Shown here: positions 53,455 through 62,852 of the stretch, piece by piece
How positions within the stretch are numbered: the first letter of the stretch is position 1
Layout: each line of letters opens with the position of its first letter
Source: Flavobacterium glycines
Lineage (GTDB): Bacteria; Bacteroidota; Bacteroidia; Flavobacteriales; Flavobacteriaceae
NCBI RefSeq assembly: GCF_900100165.1
Contig: NZ_FNEO01000001.1
Location: 496,001-560,000 of the forward strand
DNA length: 64,000 nucleotides
Reading direction: 5' to 3'
Notes under the pieces: generated by a model
What the model was told of the DNA's origin: nothing
What the model saw: only the letters and a program-made list of their open reading frames with translations
Database searches by the model: none
Program-made: the position numbers and the translations under genes

Positions 53455-56181
53455 TTAATAAAACAACCAATCTACGGCTTCTTTTTCGTCTTTTCCAATA
53501 TAACCCACATCACGTGGTTCTATTTTTTGGTTCCCGTCAATAAAGCCTAAAATAAGCACTCTTCCTTTACCTAAAGTCAGCTGATTCTCTCCTGCTTTAA
53601 AACTGTAAGTATGAATATTTACCCTTGGTAATTCTTTTAAATTCATTGCATTTGCCAAAATTACTTCGGCTTCACCCATTTCATTTCCTGCCGCATTGGT
53701 TTCTAAACTTGGAGGCAATAAAAATCGTTTTTGGTCCGAATTAAAATAACCCACAACCAGTTTTACCGGAGTATCATTCTTGAATTTTAAAGTTGTCCCT
53801 TCGATATTTTGCTGGTCTTCCACAAACGAAATTCCTTTTAAATGCTGCAATTCCGGAGCTACTTTTACAAATTCAGAAATGTCAGTTCCATATACTTTTG
53901 TACCTTCTTTTACTTCATAAGTTGCTGCTTTTGGACTTAACACAGTAACTTTTGCTGTTTTCCATGGTGCAACTGCTTTTTGAGTAATTTTCCCGTTTTT
54001 AGCATCTTTTAAAAGACTAATATTCCTTTTTAAATTAGCCAGTTCTCGCTCATAATGCGGCAACAGTTCAATCCATGTTTTATTGAATCCATCATCGCCA
54101 CCAATCGGTATTCGACGTTGCGCAGTTTGCATACTATTAGCATACAAATACGAATCTTTAGTCAGTTTTACCAATTCTTCATAATAGGTCAACGCCTTTT
54201 CTAAATGCGGAACAGCTTTATCCAAATCGGCAATGTCATTAGAATAGCTGTATCTTAAAATCAATAAAGCTGCTTCTACCTTTTCTGAAAAACAATTCGC
54301 GAAAGCATTGTAGCAGTACACATCATTTTTTAAACGATTGAATTCGTCTTTCTCTTTCGTAATTCCTGGAGTTGCTTTATTAATTGCTTCCACGGCTATT
54401 TTTCCGTGTTGAACAATTTCGCTTATAATTTGCGTTGGCGTTTCACCAATATGCGCTTCATGATTCCATTCTTTTTTAGCATATTCCAAAAGCAATTCGC
54501 CTACAGGTCCGCAGGATTCATGGAATCCCGGATACACGCGCCACTTAGCCGGATTGACTAACTGACTTTCGAACATACCTAATAACAAGGTTTGTCTGTT
54601 TCCTTCGGTAATCCCGAAACGTCTTAGTGTTTTAGGAGCGATTTCGCCTATTTGCTCATAAGCTTCTAAAATATTTTTTCCAGCTTCAGCATCTGTTCCG
54701 TATTTCTTTTCGAATTGCTTATCCCAGTAACCAATTTCCTGAGTACGGTCTCTTTTACTGTCCCAGGCATATCTCGCCCAGGCTTTGTACCAAATCCAGT
54801 CACGATCCATTTCCAACAAACGTTTATTGGTTTTATCAGCCGTATAAGGCCAGTCCCAGTAAGAAGCCTGAGGATATAAATGCAGTGCGTTTGCACCATG
54901 AATATTGTGCATTGCCTTAACCGTTTTTTGGATAAAATCAGGAGAACCATATCTAAACGGCTCCAAATTGGCCAAAATATGTACATTCTCAATATGAATT
55001 GAACCTAAAGAACTCAGTTGTTTGTGTGTTTCTCCCCAAGGTCCGCCCGGCGTATAAGTCGTTAAGGATTCCCCGGTGTACTTACTCATGGTGTATAAAT
55101 TTTTATACAAAGGCAACGCCTTAGCCATTACCGCAGGAGCATCTGTATCGTGCGAACGCAGGATAATTGGTGGTTCCTGAGTTTTTCCTAAAGCTTTCAT
55201 ACCGTCTTTTACACCCGGAATAATTGTTTTAGTAAACCAATTCACATCGTCTTCAACCGTATTCATCGCTTCACCCAAACATACCAACAAACCAACATTT
55301 GGATATTTTTCTATAAATGCAGTGATTGATTTTTGAGTATAATCGGCAATTAACGGAGTGATAACACGTTCCCTTTCCTGAGTTTTTAAGTTGTAATGAT
55401 CTGCAAAAGGCTTAGACAGAATAATGTTGTAGAACATCTGAATTACCCAAATCCCTCTTTTGTTAGCTTCTTCGGTCAGAAATTTGAATACTTCTTCATT
55501 TTTCTTAAAAGTTTCGTCGCTAACCTCAACGGCAAACGGATAATCTTTTAGTTTTACCAAAGAAGCAAATGGATGTCCGTTCCACAAATACAAGGAGTTC
55601 ATTCTGTTCTCGACCATCATATCCAGGTACTTTATCCAAAGTGCTTTATCATAAAACCAGGGAAAAGATTCCGGAGTATAGGGATATTCATAAACGCCAC
55701 GACCTTCAAGATAGGTGGTTTTTTGCATTCCAATGCAGGTTCCTCTTAATACCATTTCAGGGCTGTCCTGAATTGTTATTTCTGAAGGTATTTTGCCTTC
55801 TTCTTTAATGCGGTCAGCCAATTCTAAGGCACCATACAAAGTACCCGAAGCATCAAAACCTTCAATGAAAATGGTATTTTTTTCAGAGTTGATTTGGAAA
55901 CCTTCTTTATTAGTTAATTTACTATCATCAAGCTTAGCGTTTTTTGTGTTTTGCTTCCAAAAGTCAGTTCCTTTTTCGCCAATGATAATTATTCTATCTT
56001 TTGATTTTTTAGGTGCTTTATCAGCAAAAACTACTTTGAATCCTTTTGTTCCTGCTATTTCCGATAGTTTTTCGGCTCCAAATTGCGCTCTGGGTGCATT
56101 GGCATCACGAACAATCGTAAGGCTTTGCGCCGTCGCAAAAGAGACGTAAAAACTTAAAAAAAGTAAACTTATATATTTCAT
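53455..56181 (-). CDS. Exported GH67N/GH115-like alpha-uronidase
   Basis: 908 residues with signal peptide 'YISLLFLSFYVSFATAQ'. The N-terminal ~20-130 matches the alpha-glucuronidase N domain: 'NAPRAQFGAEKLSEIAG', 'EGFQINSEKNTIFIEGFDAS', 'GTLYGALELADRI'. A TIM-like catalytic part follows ('LRGTCIGMQKTTYL', 'LWIKYLDMMVENRMNSLYLW', 'VGLLVCLGEAMNTVEDDVNW'). After that comes a helical region (~570-750, 'RIPIGGDDGFNKTWIELLPH') and a C-terminal beta-domain. It should release a uronic acid (glucuronic or galacturonic); relatives are sometimes named alpha-D-galacturonidase. I cannot fix a CAZy family. Confidence 0.75.
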   Translation of the reverse strand: MKYISLLFLSFYVSFATAQSLTIVRDANAPRAQFGAEKLSEIAGTKGFKVVFADKAPKKSKDRIIIIGEKGTDFWKQNTKNAKLDDSKLTNKEGFQINSEKNTIFIEGFDASGTLYGALELADRIKEEGKIPSEITIQDSPEMVLRGTCIGMQKTTYLEGRGVYEYPYTPESFPWFYDKALWIKYLDMMVENRMNSLYLWNGHPFASLVKLKDYPFAVEVSDETFKKNEEVFKFLTEEANKRGIWVIQMFYNIILSKPFADHYNLKTQERERVITPLIADYTQKSITAFIEKYPNVGLLVCLGEAMNTVEDDVNWFTKTIIPGVKDGMKALGKTQEPPIILRSHDTDAPAVMAKALPLYKNLYTMSKYTGESLTTYTPGGPWGETHKQLSSLGSIHIENVHILANLEPFRYGSPDFIQKTVKAMHNIHGANALHLYPQASYWDWPYTADKTNKRLLEMDRDWIWYKAWARYAWDSKRDRTQEIGYWDKQFEKKYGTDAEAGKNILEAYEQIGEIAPKTLRRFGITEGNRQTLLLGMFESQLVNPAKWRVYPGFHESCGPVGELLLEYAKKEWNHEAHIGETPTQIISEIVQHGKIAVEAINKATPGITKEKDEFNRLKNDVYCYNAFANCFSEKVEAALLILRYSYSNDIADLDKAVPHLEKALTYYEELVKLTKDSYLYANSMQTAQRRIPIGGDDGFNKTWIELLPHYERELANLKRNISLLKDAKNGKITQKAVAPWKTAKVTVLSPKAATYEVKEGTKVYGTDISEFVKVAPELQHLKGISFVEDQQNIEGTTLKFKNDTPVKLVVGYFNSDQKRFLLPPSLETNAAGNEMGEAEVILANAMNLKELPRVNIHTYSFKAGENQLTLGKGRVLILGFIDGNQKIEPRDVGYIGKDEKEAVDWLFY

Positions 56182-56225
56182 TATTTTTTAAAGTATTAAG
56201 TATCGAGAATTAAGTATTAAGATTA

Positions 56226-57119
56226 TTAATTCTGAAAAATTTTCTTCAAATAAGCCACATTCGCACCATAATTCGCTTTTACATTATGTACATCTGTGGT
56301 GTCACGGGAACGTTCTACAATCAACCAGCCTTTCCAGCGCATCTTGTCTAAAGTGGCTTTGATTTTAGGCATGTTTATCTTTTTGTCATTTTGCAACCAA
56401 AAACCATCGGTATTCGAAGCATGAATTTGAGCCAAATGTTTTTTACCTAAAATGCTCAATTCTTCCGAAATGTCTTTTTTGTTTTCAATCGCATTCGAAA
56501 AATTAAAAGAACTCTTGATTTGTTTACAACCTATTTCTTTTAAAAAGGCTTTCTCGGCAGTTGCATCCAGAGTCGTTTCAACAGCGATAACACCACCTAT
56601 TTTAGCCACCTGTTTTCCTGCCCATTGCAAACGTTCGATAATAACAGGGCGCAATTCCGGATTTTTCTTCAAATCACATTGATTACCCAATGGCAAATAA
56701 GCCACTTTTACATTCATAGTTTTCATGGCATCAATACAATCCTGAACCATTCTTTTTACGGTTTCTCTCTTAGCAAAAGATTGTCCATAGAAACCTGACA
56801 TCGCAATAGACGAAATCCCTACATTGAATTCCTTAGACTTATCCTTGAATTTTTTCACCTCAACAGGATCAGCCAGTTTGCTGTCAAAGGTTTCGCGATT
56901 TCCTAAACCGCCCATGTCCAGTTCGATTCCGTCCGCTTTCAGTTGGCTCGCTAATTCAAATGCACCTAACTTCTGTCTTTTTAGAATCATCCAGTCGCAA
57001 ACGGCTACTTTATAGTTCTGCTTTTTTGATGATTGAGCCGTAATTGTGTTATTGAAAGTTCCTGATAAAACAACGAACGACGCGATAATTAAGCTCTTTC
57101 GAAAACTAACTAACTTCAT
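56226..57119 (-). CDS. Exported xylose-isomerase-like TIM barrel protein
   Basis: 297 residues. Signal peptide followed by an AP-endonuclease-2/sugar phosphate isomerase TIM barrel: 'FELASQLKADGIELDMGGLG', 'VGISSIAMSGFYGQSFAKRE', 'VAYLPLGNQCDLKKNPELRP', 'GGVIAVETTLDATAEKAFLK', 'LAQIHASNTDGFWLQ', 'WKGWLIVERSRDTTDV'. The Glu, His and Glu in these segments are the usual metal ligands. Cytosolic relatives are isomerases or epimerases; here it is exported and sits within the glycan cluster, so it may act on released sugars in the periplasm. Specific reaction unknown. 44 bp before the uronidase gene. Confidence 0.85.
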   Translation of the reverse strand: MKLVSFRKSLIIASFVVLSGTFNNTITAQSSKKQNYKVAVCDWMILKRQKLGAFELASQLKADGIELDMGGLGNRETFDSKLADPVEVKKFKDKSKEFNVGISSIAMSGFYGQSFAKRETVKRMVQDCIDAMKTMNVKVAYLPLGNQCDLKKNPELRPVIIERLQWAGKQVAKIGGVIAVETTLDATAEKAFLKEIGCKQIKSSFNFSNAIENKKDISEELSILGKKHLAQIHASNTDGFWLQNDKKINMPKIKATLDKMRWKGWLIVERSRDTTDVHNVKANYGANVAYLKKIFQN

Positions 57120-57133
57120 ATTTTTTAATTTTT

Positions 57134-57194
57134 ACCATTAAGATATTTAAGAGAGTTAAACGTATTGCTTAATTAACTTAAATATCTTAATGGT
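57134..57194. repeat. Perfect 18-bp inverted repeat between cluster genes
   Basis: ACCATTAAGATATTTAAG (57134-57151) pairs exactly with CTTAAATATCTTAATGGT (57177-57194), 25-nt loop. It lies between the TIM-barrel and sialidase-fold genes and could make a partial terminator or mRNA processing site. Confidence 0.8.
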
Positions 57195-57207
57195 TAATTT
57201 TTTAATC

Positions 57208-58353
57208 TTATTCCTCTTCGGCTTTAACCGCTTTCACTTCTTTACCTTCGTCTCCGGGCCAGATTCCGTTTTTGATTGGAAGTGCTTTTAATTTTGTCGG
57301 ATTGATTTTCACATATTTCAATCTTTCTCGTCTCCAGGTATAAACTACATGCACCATTCCATCTGAACTCTGAATAATTGACGGATAAGAATACTGACTG
57401 ATTTTTGAATCTTCTAAAACCAATGCCGCTTTCCAGTGAATTCCATCATTTGAAATTGAAAGATTCAAAGGTGTTCTAGGTCCTTTAGCTTCAGTTCCCG
57501 GAGGCAAAACGTGATTGTAAACTAACAAGTGTTTTCCGTTTTTCAAAGTTACCGCATCAGTTCCTGAGTTGTTATTTGGCAATCCTATTAATTCTAAATC
57601 TGACCAGTGTTTTCCGTTATCTTTAGAAAATGTACTGTAAATAGCTCTGTTTCTTGTTCTTCCAATAGCCTGAATACTTCCGTCTTTATGGAATAAAATA
57701 CTTGGCTGAATCGCATTGATTTTTTGTTTTCCTCTTGACAAAGTATCTCCCATAACCCAGGTTTTTCCAAAATCAGGAGTTGATTCCATACGAAGTCTCC
57801 ATCCGTCACCTTCGATACTTGACGGAAGTAATAAAGTTCCGTTGCTTAACAATACTGGTTTGTTTTTAATTGGCCCTAAGAATCCGTCAGGCATTTTCTC
57901 CGCTTCTGACCATGTTTTTCCACCATCCTTAGATCTTCTTAGCATTCCCCACCATTCTGATGGTTTTGGTCCAATTTTATAAAACAACATCAAGTCGCCA
58001 CCAGGAATTTGATACAAAACCGGATTCCATGTTGGTAATCTCGGCCCTTCTTTCATTACACCGTCGGCAACCTTAATTCCTTCAGTCCATTTGTCGCTTC
58101 CTTTAGGTTTTCTGCTTACATAAATACAAACGTCCGGATTTCTTTCAGCCGTTCCTCCAAACCATGATGCCACTAAATCTCCATTGGTTGCTTCCACAAT
58201 GGTTACCGCATGACAAGAAGGATAAGGTGCTTTATCATAAATAAATTCGTCCACTAAAATTCCTTCTTTCCATGTTTTATGTTTTAAAGAAACGCCACAA
58301 CTTCCTAAAGTTATTAACCCGATAAGCATTAATGCTATTTTTAATCCTCTCAT
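57208..58353 (-). CDS. Sialidase-fold (BNR/Asp-box) lipoprotein
   Basis: 381 residues; lipoprotein Cys19 (LMLIGLITLGSCGVS). A six-bladed propeller is indicated by three Asp-boxes: 'RRSKDGGKTWSEA', 'STPDFGKTWVMGD' and 'TFSKDNGKHWSDL'. The first blade has 'SCHAVTIVEATNGDLVASWF' and 'GGTAERNPDVCIYVSRK' as in the COG4692 predicted-neuraminidase group. In plant or alga glycan clusters the group is unlikely to cleave sialic acid; the true substrate is unknown. It starts 26 bp after the rhamnosidase gene. Confidence 0.85.
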   Translation of the reverse strand: MRGLKIALMLIGLITLGSCGVSLKHKTWKEGILVDEFIYDKAPYPSCHAVTIVEATNGDLVASWFGGTAERNPDVCIYVSRKPKGSDKWTEGIKVADGVMKEGPRLPTWNPVLYQIPGGDLMLFYKIGPKPSEWWGMLRRSKDGGKTWSEAEKMPDGFLGPIKNKPVLLSNGTLLLPSSIEGDGWRLRMESTPDFGKTWVMGDTLSRGKQKINAIQPSILFHKDGSIQAIGRTRNRAIYSTFSKDNGKHWSDLELIGLPNNNSGTDAVTLKNGKHLLVYNHVLPPGTEAKGPRTPLNLSISNDGIHWKAALVLEDSKISQYSYPSIIQSSDGMVHVVYTWRRERLKYVKINPTKLKALPIKNGIWPGDEGKEVKAVKAEEE

Positions 58354-58379
58354 TTTTATTTATTTATATAATTATCTTT

Positions 58380-61133
58380 TTACTTTAAACTAATAGAATA
58401 ATCTCCCGATGGTAAACTTAAAACCTGTTGGTTTCCTTCTGCTTTATGGACGATTTCTGTTTTATCTAGTTTTGATTTATTTACGCTGATTTTTTTAGAA
58501 TCTGTTGTTGACAAATAAACCAAAGCCGTAGTATTGGCCGGAATACTAATTTTCCATTCTAAAGCATTCTTTTCCTTTTTCCAATTGCTTTTAATCAATC
58601 CATACACTGATTCGTAAGAGGCATTTACATAAGTCAGTCCTGCATTGAAATCCGGTTTCATAATGATTTGTTTGAAACCCGGAGTCTCAGGATTGCTTTT
58701 GATTCCCGCTATATTTTCGTAGTACCAAATCATTAAATCGCCCAAAAGCATCACGTGATTTTGTGAGTTCATCGATGGGTCGGCAGTGTTTCCGTTCCAT
58801 AATTCCCAGATGGTTGTTGCGCCATTTTCAACCATAAATCCCCAGCTTGGGTAAGTTTTATTCGAAGCCAATTTATAAGCCAAATCCCCTCTTCCAAAAT
58901 TCGTCAGCGTTCGCATCAAAAACTGCGTTCCGATAACACCCGTACTAATATGGCCCTGCTTAGTTACTTCAACTTCGTGAACCATACTTTGGAAAACTTT
59001 ATCTTTTAGATTTTCAGGAACCATCCCGAAAGCTAACGGCAATACGTTTGCGGTTACGGTATTGTTAGCGTAGTAGTTTTTTTCAGTATTCAAAAATTTG
59101 GCATTGAAAGCTTTTTTGATTCTCACAGCTAAATCATCATAATGCGCTATATCAGCATCGGCATTTGCGATTACAGCAAACTTTTTCATAATATTCAAAA
59201 GCTGATAGTAAAAAGCACTCGACAACAATTGACCATCTGTCATACGGGCAGGATCTTTGGAACGGATTAATTCCAATGATTCCGGTGGCACACACCAGTC
59301 ACCGTATTTATCCTTGTCCATTAAATCATTTTGCAGATAATTTTCTTCCATATACACCATCCATTTTTTCATAGACGGATATTGTTTTTTAATCACTTCT
59401 GCATCAGCAAATTGTTGGTACAACATATCGGCCACCGTGATATACGTTCCCGGCCAGGTCACATTATCACCATAATAACGCCAAAATGCAGGCGCAACAT
59501 CCGGTAATCCTCCGTCCTGAGTTTGCGAATATTTAATATCGTCCAGCCATTTGGCATACAAAGTCTGGTTATCGAATAAAAAACTTTCTCCATAAGCACC
59601 CGTTGTTCTGTCTCCTAACCAAGGCTGACGCTCGTTGCGTTGCGGACAGTCGATGGGCATTCCTTTGTAATTGCCTCTGATTCCCCACCAGGCATTTTTG
59701 AAAATCTGGTTCATCGTCGCATTAGAAGATTCAAATGTTCCGGTTGTTTTAATATCGTCATACACCACTTTTCCAACGAAATTATCCAATGTTGGTTTGC
59801 TTGGAAAGCCTGAAATTTCTACAAACCGAAAACCATGAAATATAAAACGTGGTTCCCAAGTTTCTTCGCCTTCGCCTTTCAGTGTATAAACATCGGTAGT
59901 TTTGGCATCACGCAAATTGGCAATGTATAATGAACCATCTTTTTGCAAAGATTCAGCAAATTTCATCGTGATTTTATCACCTGATTTTCCTTTCACTTTC
60001 AGTTGCAACCAACCCACCATATTCTGACCCATATCAAGAATATAAGTTCCTTTGTCCGTCGCTTTAATCGAAATTGGTTTTACTTCGCCTTTGATTTTCA
60101 TATTCGGCGTCATCTGCGCTTCATAAAAACCGCCCGGTTCCTGAACGTATCTGGCATTTACCCAGTTTTTATCATCAAAATTGGTTGTCGCCCAACCTTT
60201 CATTTCCTTACGGGCATCGTATTCTTCCCCGTCGTATTCGTTGTTGGACAAAATCGGTCCGTCAGTGGTTAATTTCCAGCTGTCGTCTGTTCTAATTACG
60301 TCTTTTGTTCCATCAGTATATTCGACAAACAACTGCAAAGCCATTTTCGGCAAACCAAAAGATTTGATTTTGTATGGTTTGTAATCCTGACGCATCGCAA
60401 AAAAACGTCCGTTTCCTAAAATCGTTCCCAGCATATTTTTGCCTTCCTTCAATTGCGAGGTCACATCAAAAACATTGTATTTTACGTTTTTGGTATAATC
60501 CGTCGGAACAGGAGCCAATACCTGATCGCCAATCTTATTTCCGTTGATGTACAGTTCATACAAGCCCATTCCCATGATATAGACTTTGGCACTTTTAACC
60601 TGCTTTTTCACATCGATTTCTTTTCTTAAATAACGGGCTGATAACTTCGAATATTGAGAAATGCTGTCATCCTTCGATAATTTTTCATAGCCAATCCAGC
60701 GTGTCGATTTCCATTCGGAATAGGTTAGAATCCCGATGCTGAAATGGGCATTTTCTGCTGATTTTATTTCGCCTTTATTGGTAAAAACAATTACTTTCCA
60801 AAAGGCATTGTCTCTGTCGTTTAACTTTTTTCCGTTGTAAAGAACATTAACCGATGCATCAGCTGCTACTTTTCCGCTATCCCATAAATCGGCTTTACCG
60901 GCATTCAGGTTTTCTAAAGTCGAAGCGACCAAAACTTGATAAGCAGTTTGTTTTACATCGTTGACATCTGCTTTTATTTGCCAGCTCAAACGTGGTTTCA
61001 GCACATCGATTCCTTCCGGATTGTTCAGCATTTCGCATTGCAAATTGGTCACGCTGATTTTTGTTTGGGCTTTCACCAAAGAAAAACAGAGCGATGCAAT
61101 GAGGATGAATGTATGTAAAATTATTTTTTTCAT
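58380..61133 (-). CDS. GH78 alpha-L-rhamnosidase
   Basis: 917 residues with signal peptide 'ILHTFILIASLCFSLVKAQ'. Domain order is that of GH78: N-terminal Fn3-like domain (~25-140, 'SVTNLQCEMLNNPEGIDVLK', 'RLSWQI'), a Bac_rhamnosidase N domain (~165-340, 'VYIMGMGLYELYINGNKIGD', 'FDDKNWVNARYV'), a beta domain, then the six-hairpin catalytic barrel (~455-800) with 'IDCPQRNERQPWLGDRTT' carrying the general-acid region, and a C-terminal beta-sandwich ('NALEWKISIPANTTALVYLS'). It removes terminal alpha-L-rhamnose from polysaccharides. Exported, in a cluster with other exo-glycosidases. Confidence 0.95.
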   Translation of the reverse strand: MKKIILHTFILIASLCFSLVKAQTKISVTNLQCEMLNNPEGIDVLKPRLSWQIKADVNDVKQTAYQVLVASTLENLNAGKADLWDSGKVAADASVNVLYNGKKLNDRDNAFWKVIVFTNKGEIKSAENAHFSIGILTYSEWKSTRWIGYEKLSKDDSISQYSKLSARYLRKEIDVKKQVKSAKVYIMGMGLYELYINGNKIGDQVLAPVPTDYTKNVKYNVFDVTSQLKEGKNMLGTILGNGRFFAMRQDYKPYKIKSFGLPKMALQLFVEYTDGTKDVIRTDDSWKLTTDGPILSNNEYDGEEYDARKEMKGWATTNFDDKNWVNARYVQEPGGFYEAQMTPNMKIKGEVKPISIKATDKGTYILDMGQNMVGWLQLKVKGKSGDKITMKFAESLQKDGSLYIANLRDAKTTDVYTLKGEGEETWEPRFIFHGFRFVEISGFPSKPTLDNFVGKVVYDDIKTTGTFESSNATMNQIFKNAWWGIRGNYKGMPIDCPQRNERQPWLGDRTTGAYGESFLFDNQTLYAKWLDDIKYSQTQDGGLPDVAPAFWRYYGDNVTWPGTYITVADMLYQQFADAEVIKKQYPSMKKWMVYMEENYLQNDLMDKDKYGDWCVPPESLELIRSKDPARMTDGQLLSSAFYYQLLNIMKKFAVIANADADIAHYDDLAVRIKKAFNAKFLNTEKNYYANNTVTANVLPLAFGMVPENLKDKVFQSMVHEVEVTKQGHISTGVIGTQFLMRTLTNFGRGDLAYKLASNKTYPSWGFMVENGATTIWELWNGNTADPSMNSQNHVMLLGDLMIWYYENIAGIKSNPETPGFKQIIMKPDFNAGLTYVNASYESVYGLIKSNWKKEKNALEWKISIPANTTALVYLSTTDSKKISVNKSKLDKTEIVHKAEGNQQVLSLPSGDYSISLK

Positions 61134-61151
61134 AAAGTGTAATTTTTATTT

Positions 61152-61244
61152 CACGCAGATTTCGCAGATTTAGGCAGATTTTATTTGAATAAGATTGATA
61201 TAAAAATCTGTGTTTATCTGTTTCAATCCGCTCAAATCTGCGTG
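61152..61244. repeat. CGCAGATT-type palindromic intergenic repeat
   Basis: CACGCAGATTT (61152-61162) pairs with AAATCTGCGTG (61234-61244); inside, TTAGGCAGATTTTAT can pair with ATAAAAATCTGTG. It fills the gap between the GH63-like and GH78 genes. A half copy, CACGCAGATTTAG, lies at 49755-49767 between the two GH2 genes. Confidence 0.7.
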
Positions 61245-61254
61245 CAATTCTTTT

Positions 61255-62814
61255 CTATTCCGATATTAATTTCTCCAATCTCTCAGAAGCGGCAATCTCT
61301 TTCCCATTTTTGAAAACTCTGAAACCTTTTCCTTTACCGTATTTCTCCCCTGTTTTATCCCAAAGAACCGTAATAATATTACCGTGATACAACACATTAT
61401 CCAGACAGAACCAATCCCATTTTTCCTGAGGAATCAACGGATTAACTTCAATTTTTTCATTGGCTCTCGGGCGTAAACCCACCAATCCTGTAATCATCAA
61501 ATCGTTAAAAGTAGAATGATTGTAATAACGGCTTCTTTCTTTGTCGCCCATCAACCAATAACCCGTAGTTTCATCCAGATATTCGCCTAAATAAGGTCTT
61601 CCTCGGTAATATTGTGATTGCACATACAATTCCATCTGTTTAAAATAATCAGTTTTGCCAACAAAACTTTGATCGTAATTATTCAAAACATTAGCCATTG
61701 CGGTCAAAGTTTGCGAAGTAGCAAAAGGCCAGATAGCGCCATCCCACTCACAGGTTCCGGTTCCGTGAGTCCTGAAACGCGGACTTCTTCTTTCAGCTGT
61801 TGTCAAACCAAAAGGAGCCGAAAACCCTTTTTCATCCTTAATTTGTTCCCAGGCTTTTTCAAAACCTTTGTCTTTTTGTGGCAGGTTAAAATACCAAGGA
61901 ATAAACCCAATTGCTTCTCTTACCTGTGCCAGCGTATCTTTTTCGGTAAACGTTTCAAAGAATTCACTTTTCTTATTCCATAATTTGGTTTCCACCAATT
62001 GTTGCAAAACATCGGCTTTAGCCTTGAATTTGGCTTCCACTTCCTTATCGCCTTTCATCGCTGCCATTTTGGAAATCGCCATAGCATTGCCATACATATA
62101 ACTGTTAATCGTCGGTCGTGCGTTTTGCACTTTACGTCCACCGCTCAACGATTCTTCCATTCCGTCTTTTACATCATGTTGCCAAAACAAACCATCTTTG
62201 CGCTGACGATCTTTTTCCCAAACAGCATAATCAGTAACCATATCCGGATACATATCCAATAAGAATTTTTCATCCTTATTGACTAAATAACGATTATACA
62301 AAGCATCGGCTGTCCAACTACTGAATTTGTACAATTTATTCATTGGCTTACCCTCATTACCACGATACCAGATTTTAGCATACTGTTCAATGTATTTTGG
62401 ATCGTGTACCCAACGGAACTCATTGATGTGATGCCCAACTGCACAAGAAATCAAATTGTATTTATCAGCATACGAACGTTGTACCAAAAACTCGGTAATT
62501 CCATAACCTTGAGGAGTCTTGATAATGTGTTTTCTCGCACTCCACCAACGGAAATAATAGATTTCCTCAAAATTTTGCTGCGGACATTCAAACAAAGGAA
62601 TATTCGATTTCATCCAAACCCAGGCACTGTCATTCGGAATGGCAAATTTTAGATTTTCATCTTCCATTGTGTTGAAATAATCCACATAATGTTTGAAATT
62701 ATCGGCTTTCAATACAGCTCCTTTTGAAGAATGTCCCATCGTCGATTTACAACTACTGAAAGCTGCAATCAGGATAATAAAAACTATTATTTTGTATTTA
62801 AATTGGTGTAACAT
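61255..62814 (-). CDS. GH63/MGH1-like glycoside hydrolase lipoprotein
   Basis: 519 residues; lipoprotein Cys22 (IILIAAFSSCKSTMG). The (alpha/alpha)6 barrel of the GH63/trehalase-like clan is suggested by 'FECPQQNFEEIYYFRWWSAR' (~75-94), 'HHINEFRWVHDPKYIEQYA', 'LFWQHDVKDGMEESLSGG' (possible general acid Asp), 'GTGTCEWDGAIWPFATSQTL' and 'YYNHSTFNDLMITGLVGLRP'. MGH1-type members cleave alpha-linked mannose/glucose-glycerate units, but cluster members in Bacteroidetes have other substrates. Exported, cell-surface or periplasmic. Confidence 0.8.
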   Translation of the reverse strand: MLHQFKYKIIVFIILIAAFSSCKSTMGHSSKGAVLKADNFKHYVDYFNTMEDENLKFAIPNDSAWVWMKSNIPLFECPQQNFEEIYYFRWWSARKHIIKTPQGYGITEFLVQRSYADKYNLISCAVGHHINEFRWVHDPKYIEQYAKIWYRGNEGKPMNKLYKFSSWTADALYNRYLVNKDEKFLLDMYPDMVTDYAVWEKDRQRKDGLFWQHDVKDGMEESLSGGRKVQNARPTINSYMYGNAMAISKMAAMKGDKEVEAKFKAKADVLQQLVETKLWNKKSEFFETFTEKDTLAQVREAIGFIPWYFNLPQKDKGFEKAWEQIKDEKGFSAPFGLTTAERRSPRFRTHGTGTCEWDGAIWPFATSQTLTAMANVLNNYDQSFVGKTDYFKQMELYVQSQYYRGRPYLGEYLDETTGYWLMGDKERSRYYNHSTFNDLMITGLVGLRPRANEKIEVNPLIPQEKWDWFCLDNVLYHGNIITVLWDKTGEKYGKGKGFRVFKNGKEIAASERLEKLISE

Positions 62815-62852
62815 TTGTTCTAATTGATATGTTATTTAAAATTCATTTGTTA

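Noticed and set aside
57208-58353. Calling the BNR protein a true sialidase
   Set aside because: Only the fold is evident; no sialic-acid genes are around and the active-site residues were not established.
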